Assembly: GCA_037975125.1 (NCBI GenBank)
Contig: CM075850.1
Coordinates: 131,635,968-131,699,967, forward strand
DNA from: Latrodectus hesperus
Lineage: Eukaryota; Arthropoda; Arachnida; Araneae; Theridiidae
DNA: 64,000 bases
Reading direction: 5' to 3'
Positions 48,501 to 59,146 of the stretch are shown in pieces. The notes under the pieces are model-generated. The model did no database searches and had not been told where the DNA came from. It was given only the letters and a program-made list of their open reading frames with translations. Every line of letters starts with the position of its first letter. Positions within the stretch are counted from its first letter, which is position 1. The translations under genes were made by a program, and so were the position numbers.

Positions 48501-50771
48501 CAGTAAGACCCCGCTTAACGCGGGGGATACGTTCCATCAAAGTAGAGCGTAATGCGAAACAGCGCTAATCGAGGCTATCTTTACATGTAAATATTGGGGT
48601 TAGGGGAAGATGGCTAGGAAATTGGTTAGGTATTAAATTTAAAAAATATGTTTTTTTAATAAAAATAAAACCAAACATTTATTTCTTAAAGCCCAAATTA
48701 ATACCAGATTATATTTCTTGCAAAAATAAAAAGAAAATATAAATAACAAAACGAATATTCTTAAAAAAAAAAACAAATAAAATTCTAAGTCAGTCATATT
48801 TAGTTAGCCTTCCGCGTTTTCAGCATTCTGCCTTTTTGTGACAAAAGCATCTAATGTTGTTTGGCTTTTTCTTTTGCGTTGTTCTCTTAAAAGTTCTTCA
48901 TAAGCGGATAGAGCATCTCTAACACCACGCCTTACTTTTGAGCTCCTGTCAAAATTCGGATCATTTTCAATGAATTGATTCATTATTTCAGTTATGGTAG
49001 ACAAACTCCTTTTTACAAACGCCATCGAAAGTTCTTTTTGCTCTTCTTCTGAATCACTGCTGTCAACATTTTTGTTTTCTTCTTGTTCAGTTAATTCCTT
49101 GAGCTCATCATTAGAAAGACTAGCCGATGCTTCTTGAATTATTTCTTCGACATCTTCCACATTTACCCCTTCAAAACCGGTTTGCTTCGTTAATTTCTCT
49201 ATCTCTTCCACTATTTGATCCACATTGGCAGAGTGTCCAACGTCATCGCTCTTACTTAAATCCGGCCAAATATTCTTCCATATTCCTTTCAAAGATCTTT
49301 CTGTTACCTCATTCCAAGAAAGGCCTATGTTTTCTACAGCATCCACGATGTTGTAGTTTTTCCAAAATTCTCTTATGGACTGGTTCTCTTCTCCGTCTGT
49401 TTTTTCAAACATTTGCTTAAAGGTTCGCCGCAAGTAATAAGCCTTAAAATTTGATTAACGCCTTGGTCCATTGGTTGAATAAGGGCAGTTGTATTAGGCG
49501 GCAAGAAAACCACTTTGACTGGAATGCATGTTGTTAAGTCTGATAAATTTGTTGGGTGGCTTGGAGGATTATTAATTAACAGAAGTGCTTTTTGTTCAAG
49601 TTTTTTAATTTCGCAATAACGTTTAACTGACGGGCAGAAATGTTCAGTGAACCAATCCTGGAAAATTTTCGCAGTTATCCATGATTTTTTATTAGACTCC
49701 CAAATTACAGGTAAAGTTGATTTAGATATGCCTTTCATCGCTCTTGGGTTTTTGGAATGGTAAATTAGTAATGGTTTTAATTTAAAATATCCGCTTGCGT
49801 TAACACCTAGTAGAAGGGTTAAGCGATCTTTTGCAGATTTAAATCCTGGTGCCCGTTTCTCTTCACGGGATAGAAATGTTCGTTACGGCATTCTTTTCCA
49901 AAACAAGCCTGTTTCATCAACATTAAAAACCAATTCTGGAGGATAGTTTCCTTCTTCAATTATTTTTTTAATATCGCTGGAAATTCAGCCGCCGCTTTTG
50001 TATCACCACTTGCTGCTTCTCCTGTAATCTTTATGTTGTGAAGGTTACTTCGATGTTTAAATCTATTAAACCATCCTCGACTAGCAACGAAAGTTTCACT
50101 TGTGTCAATTGTCTCAGCCTGAATGTAATTAAAAATTCTTCTAGCTTTTTCCCTTATGATAGATTGGCTTAATGGCATATTGCGGTCAATTTCGTCGTCA
50201 AACCATATAGACAGTCGTTTTTCCATTTCCTGTATGATATTATTTCTAGAACGGGTAATTCTAGTTGCAGAGCTTGACGTAGTTGTAGTTGCCGATGACA
50301 GTACTTTTTCTTTATTCTTCATGATGGTCCTTATTGTTGAAGTTGGCAAATTCAATGAAGCACTAATTAGAGTTTGACGTTCACCAGAATCTAATCTTCT
50401 AATCACTTTCATTTTAGTTTTGAGTGAAATACTTTTTCTGGTTGCTTTCTTTTCTTTTTCATTATCACAAATAGTAAAAACTAAAGATCAAAATATTTGA
50501 CACTGTAATATAGTATTAAATATGTAAATTAATACCTACTTACAATAATGTCAACAAATGTTTCCAATAATAAAAATATGTCTGTACAATGCCGCACCAA
50601 ACAAGAAACACAAGTACACTCTTTCGGATATGTATTTGAAACCTATCGATGCATTATATTTCGGGGAATCCCCGTATGCTGCGAGCGATTTCGTGGAATC
50701 CCCGGTTTGAAATAAAAGAGCGCTAAACCGAAACAGCGCTAAGCGAAACAGCGTTAAGCGGGGTCTTACTG
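48501..50771 (-). mobile_element. Tigger/pogo-type DNA transposon, copy 2, nested
   Basis: The two ends share a perfect 21-bp inverted terminus beginning CAGTAAGACCCCGCTTAACG. TA lies outside each (48499-48500, 50772-50773). Subterminal GCGCTAA / CGTTAAGCG motifs are repeated near both ends. The transposase is on the minus strand and is broken. It interrupts the larger THAP-DUF4806 element. Length is 2,271 bp. The lineage differs from copy 1, whose termini are different. Confidence 0.94.
48804..50450 (-). pseudogene. Tigger/pogo transposase of copy 2, inactivated
   Basis: From about 50450 the minus strand encodes an N-terminal HTH (RKSISLKTKMKVIRRLDSGE, then TSTIRTIMKNKEKV) and a CENP-B HTH (RLSIWFDDE, REKARRIFNYIQ, ASRGWFNRFK). 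A frameshift occurs at an A run near 49962. The DDE domain then starts NVDETGLFWKRMP, followed at once by TAA. The second Asp motif reads LLINNPPSHP at about 49570, Asn replacing Asp. The third, IQPMDQGV, is kept, and a frameshift follows near 49455. The C-terminal part (48804-49433) is an acidic region with EEIIQEAS and DSSDSEEEQ, ending in a Lys/Arg-rich tail. With two frameshifts, a stop and a catalytic change, it is not functional. Confidence 0.9.
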
Positions 50772-50773
50772 TA

Positions 50774-50833
50774 TTTGATAACAAAATTCAATCGCCGATT
50801 GCATCCCAGATCGCAAAAATAATACAAAAGCAT
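50774..50833 (-). CDS. Candidate first THAP exon, cut by Tigger copy 2
   Basis: ATG at 50833-50831 opens MLLYYFCDLGCNRRLNFVIK, with a C-x3-C close to the start, as in THAP N-termini (M-x3-5-C-x2-4-C-x-N). The frame runs straight into the TA where Tigger copy 2 is inserted, and the THAP C-terminal half begins 460 bp past the other side of the insertion. If Tigger is removed, the frame meets a stop at once, so either a donor was destroyed or this match is chance. Position near the right terminus of the large element supports it. The evidence is short and weak. Confidence 0.25.
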
Positions 50834-51149
50834 ACATTTTATTCATTTTACAACATAGACTAACTTATCAAGATAAAAATTATTCATTGAAAATAAAAGT
50901 AGATGAAATATATTTTGCACGTTGTATACCTTTGGTGCACTAAAAAGGGTTGGTAGTTTTTGCGAGGTTAAATTAATTGCCGATTTTAATTTCACTTCAC
51001 TTATTGAGTTAAACTACAGGCACTTAACAGCTTAAATCTTTTCTTAAGTTACAGTAAGAGCCCCATTTAAAATCTAACATATTTAAACACAATAAAAATT
51101 TTAAATAAAAATTCCTTGTTTTCACTCGTGTTTACATTATACCATTCTT

Positions 51150-51480
51150 TAGATGTATAGGAGATATCTAGGCTTAAATATCTAAACAATATCTATAACA
51201 AGTACATCCAGTAATATCTAACTTTGAAATATCTAATAGATATCCATGTGAAGCGATTTTGAGATAGCCACATTGGAAAAGTTGTGCATATCTATGAGAT
51301 ATCCCTAGCATATCTCCATGTTAATATCTAAACTATGTTACCTCTGTGATATCTCATGGATATCTAAGTCGTGGATATCCAAATTGTAGACGTCTAATAG
51401 ATGTGTTTTATGTCTAACAGATATCTGGATCTAAATTAGATATGTTTTGGATATCTAAGAGATATCAATGGTTGTGTGGG
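51150..51480. repeat. Right subterminal GATATCC motif array
   Basis: GGAGATATCTAGG, AATAGATATCCATG, ATGAGATATCCC, CTCATGGATATCTAAG, GTGGATATCC and TTGGATATCTAAGAGATATC occur in the last 330 bp before the GTTGTGTGGG terminus. The array shares motifs with the left array, but the two do not align base by base. They are therefore motif arrays rather than long inverted repeats. Confidence 0.8.
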
Positions 51481-51835
51481 ATAGGATTTAAAATTAGCAA
51501 AGCATAACAGGGTATATAATTTAAAGTTAACAAAACATGTTTTTATTAGTATTATTTCATTTCTGAAATTCACCACTTCTTTTAGCATTCAGTAAAATAA
51601 TTAAGTTTTCTGTAAACAGAGGTATCATAATTACTTGTATGTTTCGATATATCTCTCGATATTGATATAATCTTATAATAGTATAAAAATAATTGTAGCA
51701 CAAGTAAAAACTTTTAATTTACATTAAAGACCTATCGATGAATTCATGCACTCTAAAAAAGCGAAAGTTTGCCAATCAAGAATAATATTACCCCTGTATT
51801 ATCATCCCTAATTATTAATTGATTATATATATATA

Positions 51836-51992
51836 CAGGGTGATCCAAAAGTCAGGACGAACTTTAAAAATGAATAATTCGAAAACGAATCACGATACAA
51901 AGATGCGGTTTGCACCAAACGGATGGAAAAGAAATCGTGTTTTGTGTGGCAATGAAAAAAAATAGTTCTGTTGGCGACCAACAGATGGCGCT
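51836..51992. repeat. Left terminal inverted repeat of mariner-like element 2
   Basis: It pairs with 53279-53435, ending inward at CAACAGATGGCGCT / AGCGCCATCTGTTG. Mismatches include a C/A near the tip (CAGGG against CCGGG) and a few around the AAAGAAATCG segment. Confidence 0.88.
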
Positions 51993-52087
51993 GTTGGATT
52001 TCTGATGTAGGATTATGCAAAGCAACAAACGATATAAAAAGAAGCAACTGCAGCAGGTAATGGTAGTCGAAGCTGGTATGCATCGCA

Positions 52088-53193
52088 ATGTTGTCCATAG
52101 TTGAGAAAGCCCTCTTAGTTAAACTGTTTTACAAGAATTCGGAAAGTGCCATTGCGGCATTGCGAGCATATCGCTACATGAAGGGTATGCGAGATAGCAA
52201 AGGACCAATAACGTCTTCTGCCTTGAACAAAATTGTGAAAAAGTTTGAAGCTACAGGTTCTTTGGCATCACGTCAAAGAAGTTTACGTTCCTCAACTGCA
52301 GCTGCTGTTGCCACGACAGTGGAGCAGACGGTGCAAGCCATGTCGGCGGTTGCTGCATATGGGGAGTGCAGTGCTCGAGAAGTTTCGAGGCAGACAGGAG
52401 TGTCGTACGGAAGTGTCTGGAGAGCGCTGCGAGTAACTTTGCAACGGTATCCCTACAAGTTGCAATATAACTAAAAACTGAAACCTCCTGACTTCGACTC
52501 TCGCCGACATTTTGCGAATTTGGTCTTCATTAAGATGGAAAAGCAGCACGACTGGCTTCACACTGTGCTTTGGACAGATGAAGCACATTTCACACTCTCT
52601 GGCGCTGTTAACACCCACAATTGTCGAGTGTGGACCACAGAAAATCCACATGCATTTGTTGAGGTACCCTTGCAACAGCCTAAAGTGACAGTCTGGTGTG
52701 GCTTCACTGCTGATTTCATAATTAGTCCATTTTTTTCGAGGAAGTCACACAGACAGGTTTCCAAACAGTTTCTGTCACCGGTAAGCGATATCTAGCACTG
52801 TTACAGAACAGCATTATTCCTGAACTGCAAGCGTGACAGGCACTCCAAACAGTCACCTTTATGCAAGATGGAGCACCACCTCATATTGCTCTGCCTGTGC
52901 AACCCCTGCTACGCTCAACATTTGGGGAGGATAGTATTATCAGTCGCTACTTTAATCACGCATGGCCTCCAAGATCTCCAGATCTCACACCCTGTGACTT
53001 TTGGCTGTGGGGGTTCTTGAAGTCAAAAGTGTACAGCGACCAACCGGCATCACTAGCGCCACTGAAAGATGCCATCCGCCAAAATGTGTCTGCCGTAACG
53101 CAAGAAATGCTACTAAATGTTGTGAATGGTGTGGTGACTCGTCTCACAGCTTTACTTCTGAATGATGGACAGCACATTGAACATTTACTGTAG
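52088..53193 (+). pseudogene. Mariner/Tc1-superfamily transposase of element 2, inactivated
   Basis: ATG at 52088 starts an HTH of the DUF4817 type (VEKALLVKLFYKNSESAIAA...LNKIVKKFEATG). A TAA after PYKLQYN (52472-52474) is followed in the same frame by KLKPPDFDSRRHFANLV and the first catalytic Asp (VLWTDEAHFTL). A one-base loss in the T run at about 52735 shifts the frame before FFEEVTQTG. A TGA follows in PELQA*QALQ. The last part has MQDGAPPHIA and SPDLTPCDFWLWG, with 42 residues between the second and third Asp. It ends near 53193. The domain order and acidic triad are those of element 1. Two stops and one shift make it non-functional. Confidence 0.9.
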
Positions 53194-53278
53194 TAAGTAT
53201 TAATTAACTGTAATTAATCTGACTTCATTAATCATTGTTTCATTTGTAAAACATCTTTTGTTGCAATAAAACACTATA

Positions 53279-53433
53279 GCGCCATCTGTTGGTCGCTAAC
53301 AGAATTATTTTTTTTTCATTGCCACACAAAACCCGGTTTTTTTTCCATCCGTTTGGTGCAAACCGAATCTTTGTATCGTGATTCGTTTTCGAATTATTCA
53401 TTTTTAAAGTTCGTCCTGACTTTTGGATCACCC

Positions 53434-53435
<2 letters not shown>
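53279..53435. repeat. Right terminal inverted repeat of mariner-like element 2
   Basis: Inverse of 51836-51992, ending at GGATCACCCGG just before a long TA array. Confidence 0.88.

Positions 53436-53519
<84 letters not shown>
53436..53519. repeat. (TA)n microsatellite at right end of mariner-like element 2
   Basis: Eighty-four bp of pure TA start at the target dinucleotide; the left flank has only about 12 bp of AT repeat. This is the same one-sided pattern as at mariner-like element 1. Confidence 0.96.
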
Positions 53520-53522
<3 letters not shown>

Positions 53523-55261
53523 GAGCAATCAAATAGTAATAAAGGAAACCAATAAAATTAAAATTGAGCATTTATCAGCATTTCTAGTCCATTTTCGATA
53601 TGTGTGAAATGGAATTATTATTCAAAAGGATTGGGATTTATCTAACTACATGCAAATAATATAAATAGAAGAAAAGCAAAATGAGATATTAAAAATTAAT
53701 ATTTCTAATGTCAATTCTCTACACTACGTTTACCAGATGTGTAGATCTCATTAATACTTTCATAATAGAAAATGTGTCCTGTAGTTGTGGGTTTAATCAA
53801 AACAGCCTTTAGTGAAACAATAATTTAATTATTCAATGCTAAGTTACACACAATAACAAACAGAAACACTAAATTAAAAAGATGATAAAAACACATCCGA
53901 AGAGATAGAAATCCAAAGCTTAACTGTCTTTCCTTTTCCCCGCTAGTGTTGCTCTTGGAAAGGAAGAGAGAGCGAGAGTGAAGTGTCACAGGCTTCCCCT
54001 CTGGCAGCGAAGTAGTCTCGATAGTTTGACTGTTCACTTTTTGGCAAGTTGCTTATTAGAGGAGTTTTAGGAGGTCGATCCTATCTTTTAATACGATTAG
54101 TTGGCACATTTGAAGTTTTGTGGGCTTCTAAGCATGGACGTAGAGCAGATGTGTGATAGGTTCCAAGAGATATATTGGGTTTGTCCAGGTATTGATGCTA
54201 ACTTGAATTCCTTAAAAATAATTATTTTCGATGCTACTGTAGCAATTTTAACAATAGAAAAAGGGAAAATAAAGGTAGTTTTGTTGATATTTGGAGGGTC
54301 ATGGATACGAAAAAATATTATTATAAAAAAATGATGGAACTTTAATGAGGAAAATTATGAACATAACTAAGTATTGTAAGTAAAATATATAGAAAAGATT
54401 TATTTATATATAAGGGGTCTATTGAAAGTAGCAGAAAAAAATCCAGAAAATTTTGCAGAGAGGTTAAAGAAGTTCCAGCCTTAATTTCAAAGTAACTGAT
54501 GTGAAAATCATTACTGATATTAAAAATACTGTTAAAGAGATAGAAGGATTCCTTTCATATTCTGTTTATATCGGGCAATGGAACAATATGGAATCATGCT
54601 TTTAAATACTTAAATCTGAAAAAATGTTTTCGCCATCTTTTGAGGATGTAAGATGGATCTATATAGAATCAAAATTATTGAAGTTCCAGGTAAGCTAAAG
54701 AACCAATGCAATTAATCAAAGAATATATTTTTAGGAAAACAAAAAAGATAAATTCCGTAAAAAAAATATCTACGAGTAAATAAAATTACAGATTTAATGC
54801 ATTGCTTAAAGTCTACTGCTTTCTTTACCATGCCTTAATATTGCTGTTTCTGAATTATCTAAATGCCTTTTACTTTTATTAAATCAAATTCGTAGCATTA
54901 AACGTTCTAATGACAGAAAATATTATTGAAATCATGTATTGAGAAAATCTGATTTAGTAATTGCAGTCATAATTTCCAATTCTAAGATTTTTGGGAGGAA
55001 TTAAGTTGTCTTAATTTATTCCACGAGAAAATTAAATTACAAACATATATTTTAAATAACAATACACTTTTTTTTTATTATTTTCAACATTTATATCCAA
55101 GTATCCTACTTTAATTCTATGAAATTATAGGAATCAAAATTCTATGCTCTCAAAGCCTTATCTTGAGTTATTAATTCAATTTGATGTTCATTTTATAAGT
55201 CCAATATTTACAAAGATGTTTATTTTATTTATTTTAAAATATTAATTTATTAATGACATAA
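53520..55261. other. Non-coding stretch with a GC-richer patch
   Basis: 53890-54130 is distinctly GC-richer (CTTTTCCCCGCTAG, GAGAGAGCGAGAGTG, CCCCTCTGGCAGCG) and could be an upstream regulatory or repeat sequence; I cannot name it. A 77-codon plus-strand frame (54101-54334) follows without recognisable motifs. The rest is AT-rich. Confidence 0.4.
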
Positions 55262-55450
55262 TTCCCGTTTAGTCGAGATGGTAGCTGAATGGTTAGCACT
55301 CTTGCTTTCGGTTCAACAGTTCATGGATTCAAATCCCACCTTGGGTTTGGATGTTTGTAGTGGTTCAGAATCCACTTTAAACCATAGATCCCTGTCTAAT
55401 TAACCCTCGTGTGCAAAAAAATGACCGTTGAGCGACAACCAAATTTCCGT
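55262..55450 (+). mobile_element. tRNA-derived SINE
   Basis: A box GATGGTAGCTGAATGGTTAGCA and B box GGATTCAAATCCCA, spaced as in tRNA genes, with a body containing TGGTTCAGAATCCAC and CTAATTAACCCTCG. The last motif is shared with the copy at 31890-32050. The tRNA stems do not close, so it is not a working tRNA gene. Confidence 0.72.
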
Positions 55451-57666
55451 TTATTATGAGGGTTTTATAATATAAATATATATTTTGTAATTTCATACTT
55501 TATAAATTAAATTTGAAAGCAGAAATTTGGAAAGCTATTTGCAGTAAATATCTTTCGAACTTTATCAACTATTTAAGTCTTGGATGATGATATTGTTAGC
55601 TGAAATAAAATAAAAAAAAATAGAATGAGAAAACTTTAAGCAAATTTCAATTAAAGCTTATTAAATTATATTTGTCAGAAATAAATCTGTTAAATGTAAT
55701 GTGACAGATTATAAAAAGTTAGAATGCCTTGTATATATTGCTAATACTGTTCAGAGGAAATTCAACAATTTCTTTTTTTATTTTGTTTTAAGGGTCTTAA
55801 ACTGAATTAGTACTCAAAGTTCAATTAATAATGAAAATGTTCCCACATGTAAAGTTATCTTGGATTATAAGATAATGAATTTAGTGATGGATAAATGTAC
55901 TCCTTTTTTAACTCATAAGTTAATAAATTTTAGTTTGCTAATTCAATGTGCAAGTCACATAGTAGGAGTCAGTCTCAGGAAGCTTAAATAAAAATATTCC
56001 AGATTAGGGTTTAAAAAATTTGAAATCCTTTCCACTAAATTTGTGTTTGCAAATATTAAATATATTTAACTCAGTTTTTTGAAAATTGACTTTCCAAAAG
56101 TCTAACTACCACAAACATTAGATTAAAAGCAGTTTAACTCTGATTGAAGAATTGTTCCTGTCTTACGACTAGTTTCCATGAATTTTATCATGGTAACTAG
56201 TCGTCAACTACCTTTTGCCATAAATCTCTAATAAATATCCGAAATCTTATAACTGAAAAACTTCAGGGGAAAGAAATTCGGGAAGTTTTGGATGAGGTAA
56301 AAAAATTCTCTGGGAACAGTTATTAATTCTATTGGTACTGCTATTAACACACTCATCAGAGCTAGATTTTTGGTTGTCGTTCCAATTTCCTTCATTTTTT
56401 TCCAGGAGCACTTTTACTTAGTTATACAATATATCCTAAGATATATTGTCGTACAATAAAAAATTATGTTGGACCCTGTGGCCATTTTTCAAATAATTAT
56501 GGATCAATATTTACAATATCAAATTGTACATAATATTTAATAGGAAGAGTCAAGTTGTTTCTCATTGGATTGAGTATTTTAGTGTGAACAATAGTAACAC
56601 ACCAAAAAGAAATTCCTTCGGAATAGAAGACCTAGTTAATTAACAAGGAAGTTAAGCTATCGAAGTTAAGCTTAAGTTTAAAAGAAATTTGGGTGCGGGT
56701 TGAGCTGATTGGAAATGTCATATTCAGAAGGCTTTGATTCAACATTGATTGTAATGGTTGACGAATGATGATTGATTCATTAATAAATCAAAGTAAGAAA
56801 TTGTAATTTAACATCAATAAAAAGAAAAAATCAAGGTTATTCTTTCATAGAAAAGAAAAGTGAAGGCAAAGAAACTATATGTGATGCTCATTTTTTTAAC
56901 AGTTAATAAATGAATTTTCTAAGGCAGGTTAAAAGAATTGAAAAACATGGTATGTATTAGGGACATTTTGTATAAAATGAGTTTGGGGACACACACAATA
57001 AATTGAATACCCATTGATTTCGATTGACAGCAAGTGGCAAACAGTTAACCGTGATACGAAGATTTTCTTAGAGGGAAGGGGGAGCTTGCTCTCCTTGTTT
57101 TTGTATACACTCTACTACAGTCACATAATAAGAGAACTTGCTGGTTTATACTGCCATTGTTTTGTTTATTGTTTCATTTCCATAGTTAAAGACTATTATG
57201 TATTTTACACATATTTGGATGTAGAATTTAAACTACATCCAAGATCTCAGATTTATCCATCACAGATTAGGCTTAGCCACACCCCATTGCGGCGTTTAAA
57301 GACTTGGATGCAATCGGCTGATTCGAAGATTTCTAGTTGAGGTTGACATTTTTCGTTTTCGTATAGATTAAATTGTTTGAAATTTATACATTAATTAAGC
57401 TATTGTATACATATTTGTCTACTTTCATATTGTCGAATGTCTGTTTACGTGCGATAATGTAAATTTTCATTTTAATACTGTTTTTGATTAAAATGTTCAT
57501 ATGTCACGATGATATATTTATATTTTCTTGAGTGCTTAAAAATCAATAGGCTCTGTATATTAAAGTGCCATAACATTGGGATTTCATTTATAATATTACT
57601 TAAGTTCATGGAGTTTGGTTTATACTTTTATATACTGATCACCCCTATTATTTCCCTATATTTCAG
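55451..57666. other. Upstream region of Galphaq, no coding exon recognised
   Basis: AT-rich with a strong hairpin at 56165-56204 (separate entry). A 108-codon plus-strand open stretch (57014-57340) has no motif. Its end (57270-57340) is GC-richer and could hold a non-coding first exon of Galphaq, because an acceptor (CCCTATATTTCAG, AG at 57665-57666) precedes the Galphaq start by 35 nt. Confidence 0.4.
56165..56204. repeat. Hairpin, 17-bp stem, 6-nt loop
   Basis: ACGACTAGTTTCCATGA (56165-56181) is complementary to 56188-56204 with one mismatch, around the loop ATTTTA. It is isolated in AT-rich DNA. No terminator or RNA-gene context is evident. Confidence 0.85.
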
Positions 57667-57701
57667 GTTGCTTTAGGAATTAGATATCCATAAGCAACAT
57701 A

Positions 57702-57819
57702 ATGGCTTGTTGTATGAGTGATGAAGCCAAGGAACAAAAACGCATTAATCAAGAAATTGAAAAACAACTTCGGAAAGACAAGCGTGATGCACGGAGAGAA
57801 TTAAAACTTTTGTTGCTAG
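57702..57819 (+). CDS. Galphaq: G protein alpha-q subunit, first coding exon
   Basis: ATG at 57702 opens [20 protein letters not shown], then [19 protein letters not shown], and the exon ends with the first base of a Gly codon at a GTATGT donor. This is the N-terminal alpha helix of Gq-class alpha subunits. It has the palmitoylated Cys3-Cys4, the acidic/basic helix that binds G-beta-gamma, and the start of beta-1 leading into the P loop (GTGESGKST). The split G|GT at this Gly is the expected junction. Gq activates phospholipase C-beta, for example in phototransduction. Sequence upstream to an acceptor at 57665-57666 is 5' UTR. The remaining exons are to the right of the window; the intron exceeds 6.1 kb. 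Confidence 0.96.
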
Positions 57820-58786
57820 GTATGTGAAAATAAATGTATTCGTAAAAAGACTACATTCATTTTAGTTTCAAGTAAACTATTTAACAATCTATGAAAAACA
57901 TTATTGTGAAAGGAAATATTTGCAAAATGTGTTACACATGCAAACAATTTTATCTTGCAAGTGTTGATTTGTGTATTTAAATAGTGAATAATTTATGATC
58001 ATTTCCTTTATAAAATATTGAGCAATCAAAATTATTTTGTGACTGGGTAAATCTATAGGAATGATTTTTAAAAACATAATTTTTTCCTTTCTTATTAAAA
58101 TTTTTGTTTTATAATTCTTGGATTGATGTTTGAGTGAATAAAATGCAGAGCCATCCAAGGGGACGTATTTACATTTTTTAAAAACTTTAGAATTTGAGAT
58201 TTCAATTCAAAAATTGTATTTTGTAAGAAATTTTCAAATTAGTGTCAAATTTTGTATCAGTCATTTGTGTTAAAATAATTTAGTTAAAGGGACCATAATT
58301 AAGACTCCCATTATTGCTCTTCAGAAAAAGGTTTATCATCCTCATCACATAACTGGATATTCTAATAATGAGACTAATTGTGATGTTACCTTCTTTAAAA
58401 ATCTGAGAACATTTTGTGTAAACTGTTCTGAACAGAAACAAATTGTCATTATTACTGTATTTATAATAAAAACTCTTTTATTTTAACTTTAGCTCTAAAA
58501 ACTCAGTTTACATTTTATAAGATAATAAATAAGCTTTGTTGAAACAAATATGGGAGACACTTGCTTGACCAGTGGTGTGACTAAAAGCTTGAGGAACTCT
58601 TTTTGAGCTAGAATTACAATTTTTCATTAAATTTTGATGAATCAACAGATTAAAAGAATGTTAAATAATAACTAATATGGTTAAAATTTTTGATGATGAG
58701 AATATATTGATTACTGCACATTTAGGTTCTAAAAAAATTTATCTTCTGTAAAATTATATATTTTAAAAGAAATGAAAATACATTTT

Positions 58787-59146
58787 ATATGTTGTTGTAG
58801 TTATTTATGGCCCTACTCGCTAGCCAACTGCTCTTTGAAATTAATTCAGAAAGGTGGATTTTTCATTTAACCAGAGCATCATGAATGTGAAAGTGTCTTT
58901 GCTCTAATACTCATCTAGTAGATGGCACCACCAGAAGATCCACTTGCTCAATTTTGATTTTTATGTGGAGGGATAAAGAAATTTTCTCCAGACCATTACA
59001 GTCATAGTAATTGTCCAACAACTGACCACAGGACTTTAGATTTCACAGATTTAACGAGCATGTAATCGGTGAGTGGCATTTGGAATCAAACACAGCCCTT
59101 CTGGATGGAAGGCTGATGCCCTAATCACTAGGCTACCATGGTCCAC
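58787..59146 (-). mobile_element. tRNA-derived SINE with AAC-type tail, minus orientation
   Basis: Second copy of the family at 17066-17490. On the minus strand the head has ATGGTAGCCTAGTGATTAGG (A box) and a diverged B box (GTTTGATTCC), and GTTGTTG at the plus-strand left edge is the tail. It lacks the extra sequence found between the boxes in the 17.1-kb copy. Confidence 0.78.

Larger units (their letters stand above)
43426..51480 (-). mobile_element. Candidate uncharacterised DNA transposon carrying a THAP-DUF4806 gene
   Basis: The two ends are inverted: CCCAAACAACCA at 43426 and, read inward from 51480, CCCACACAACCA (11 of 12 identical). Each is followed inward by about 330 bp dense in GGATATC, AGATATC and GATATCC motifs. 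Outside both ends lies AT (43424-43425, 51481-51482), compatible with a 2-bp target duplication. One split gene on the minus strand occupies the interior: possible start at 50833, stop near 44842. A Tigger element (48501-50771) is a later insertion, so the original length was about 5.8 kb. The termini and subterminal motifs are seen directly; calling it a transposon is inference. No DDE triad was recognised in its gene. Confidence 0.6.
51836..53435 (+). mobile_element. Mariner-like element 2, decayed
   Basis: The left end is CAGGGTGATCCAAAAGTCAG and the right end, inverted, is CCGGGTGATCCAAAAGTCAG. TA flanks both (51834-51835, 53436-53437). The inverted repeats are 157 bp each (51836-51992 and 53279-53435), with several differences. 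Length is 1,600 bp. The transposase is related to that of element 1 but clearly different, and is broken. Confidence 0.93.

Noticed and set aside
57014..57340. 108-codon plus-strand frame upstream of Galphaq
   Set aside because: No motif, no splice link to the Galphaq exon, and odd composition; treated as non-coding upstream sequence.
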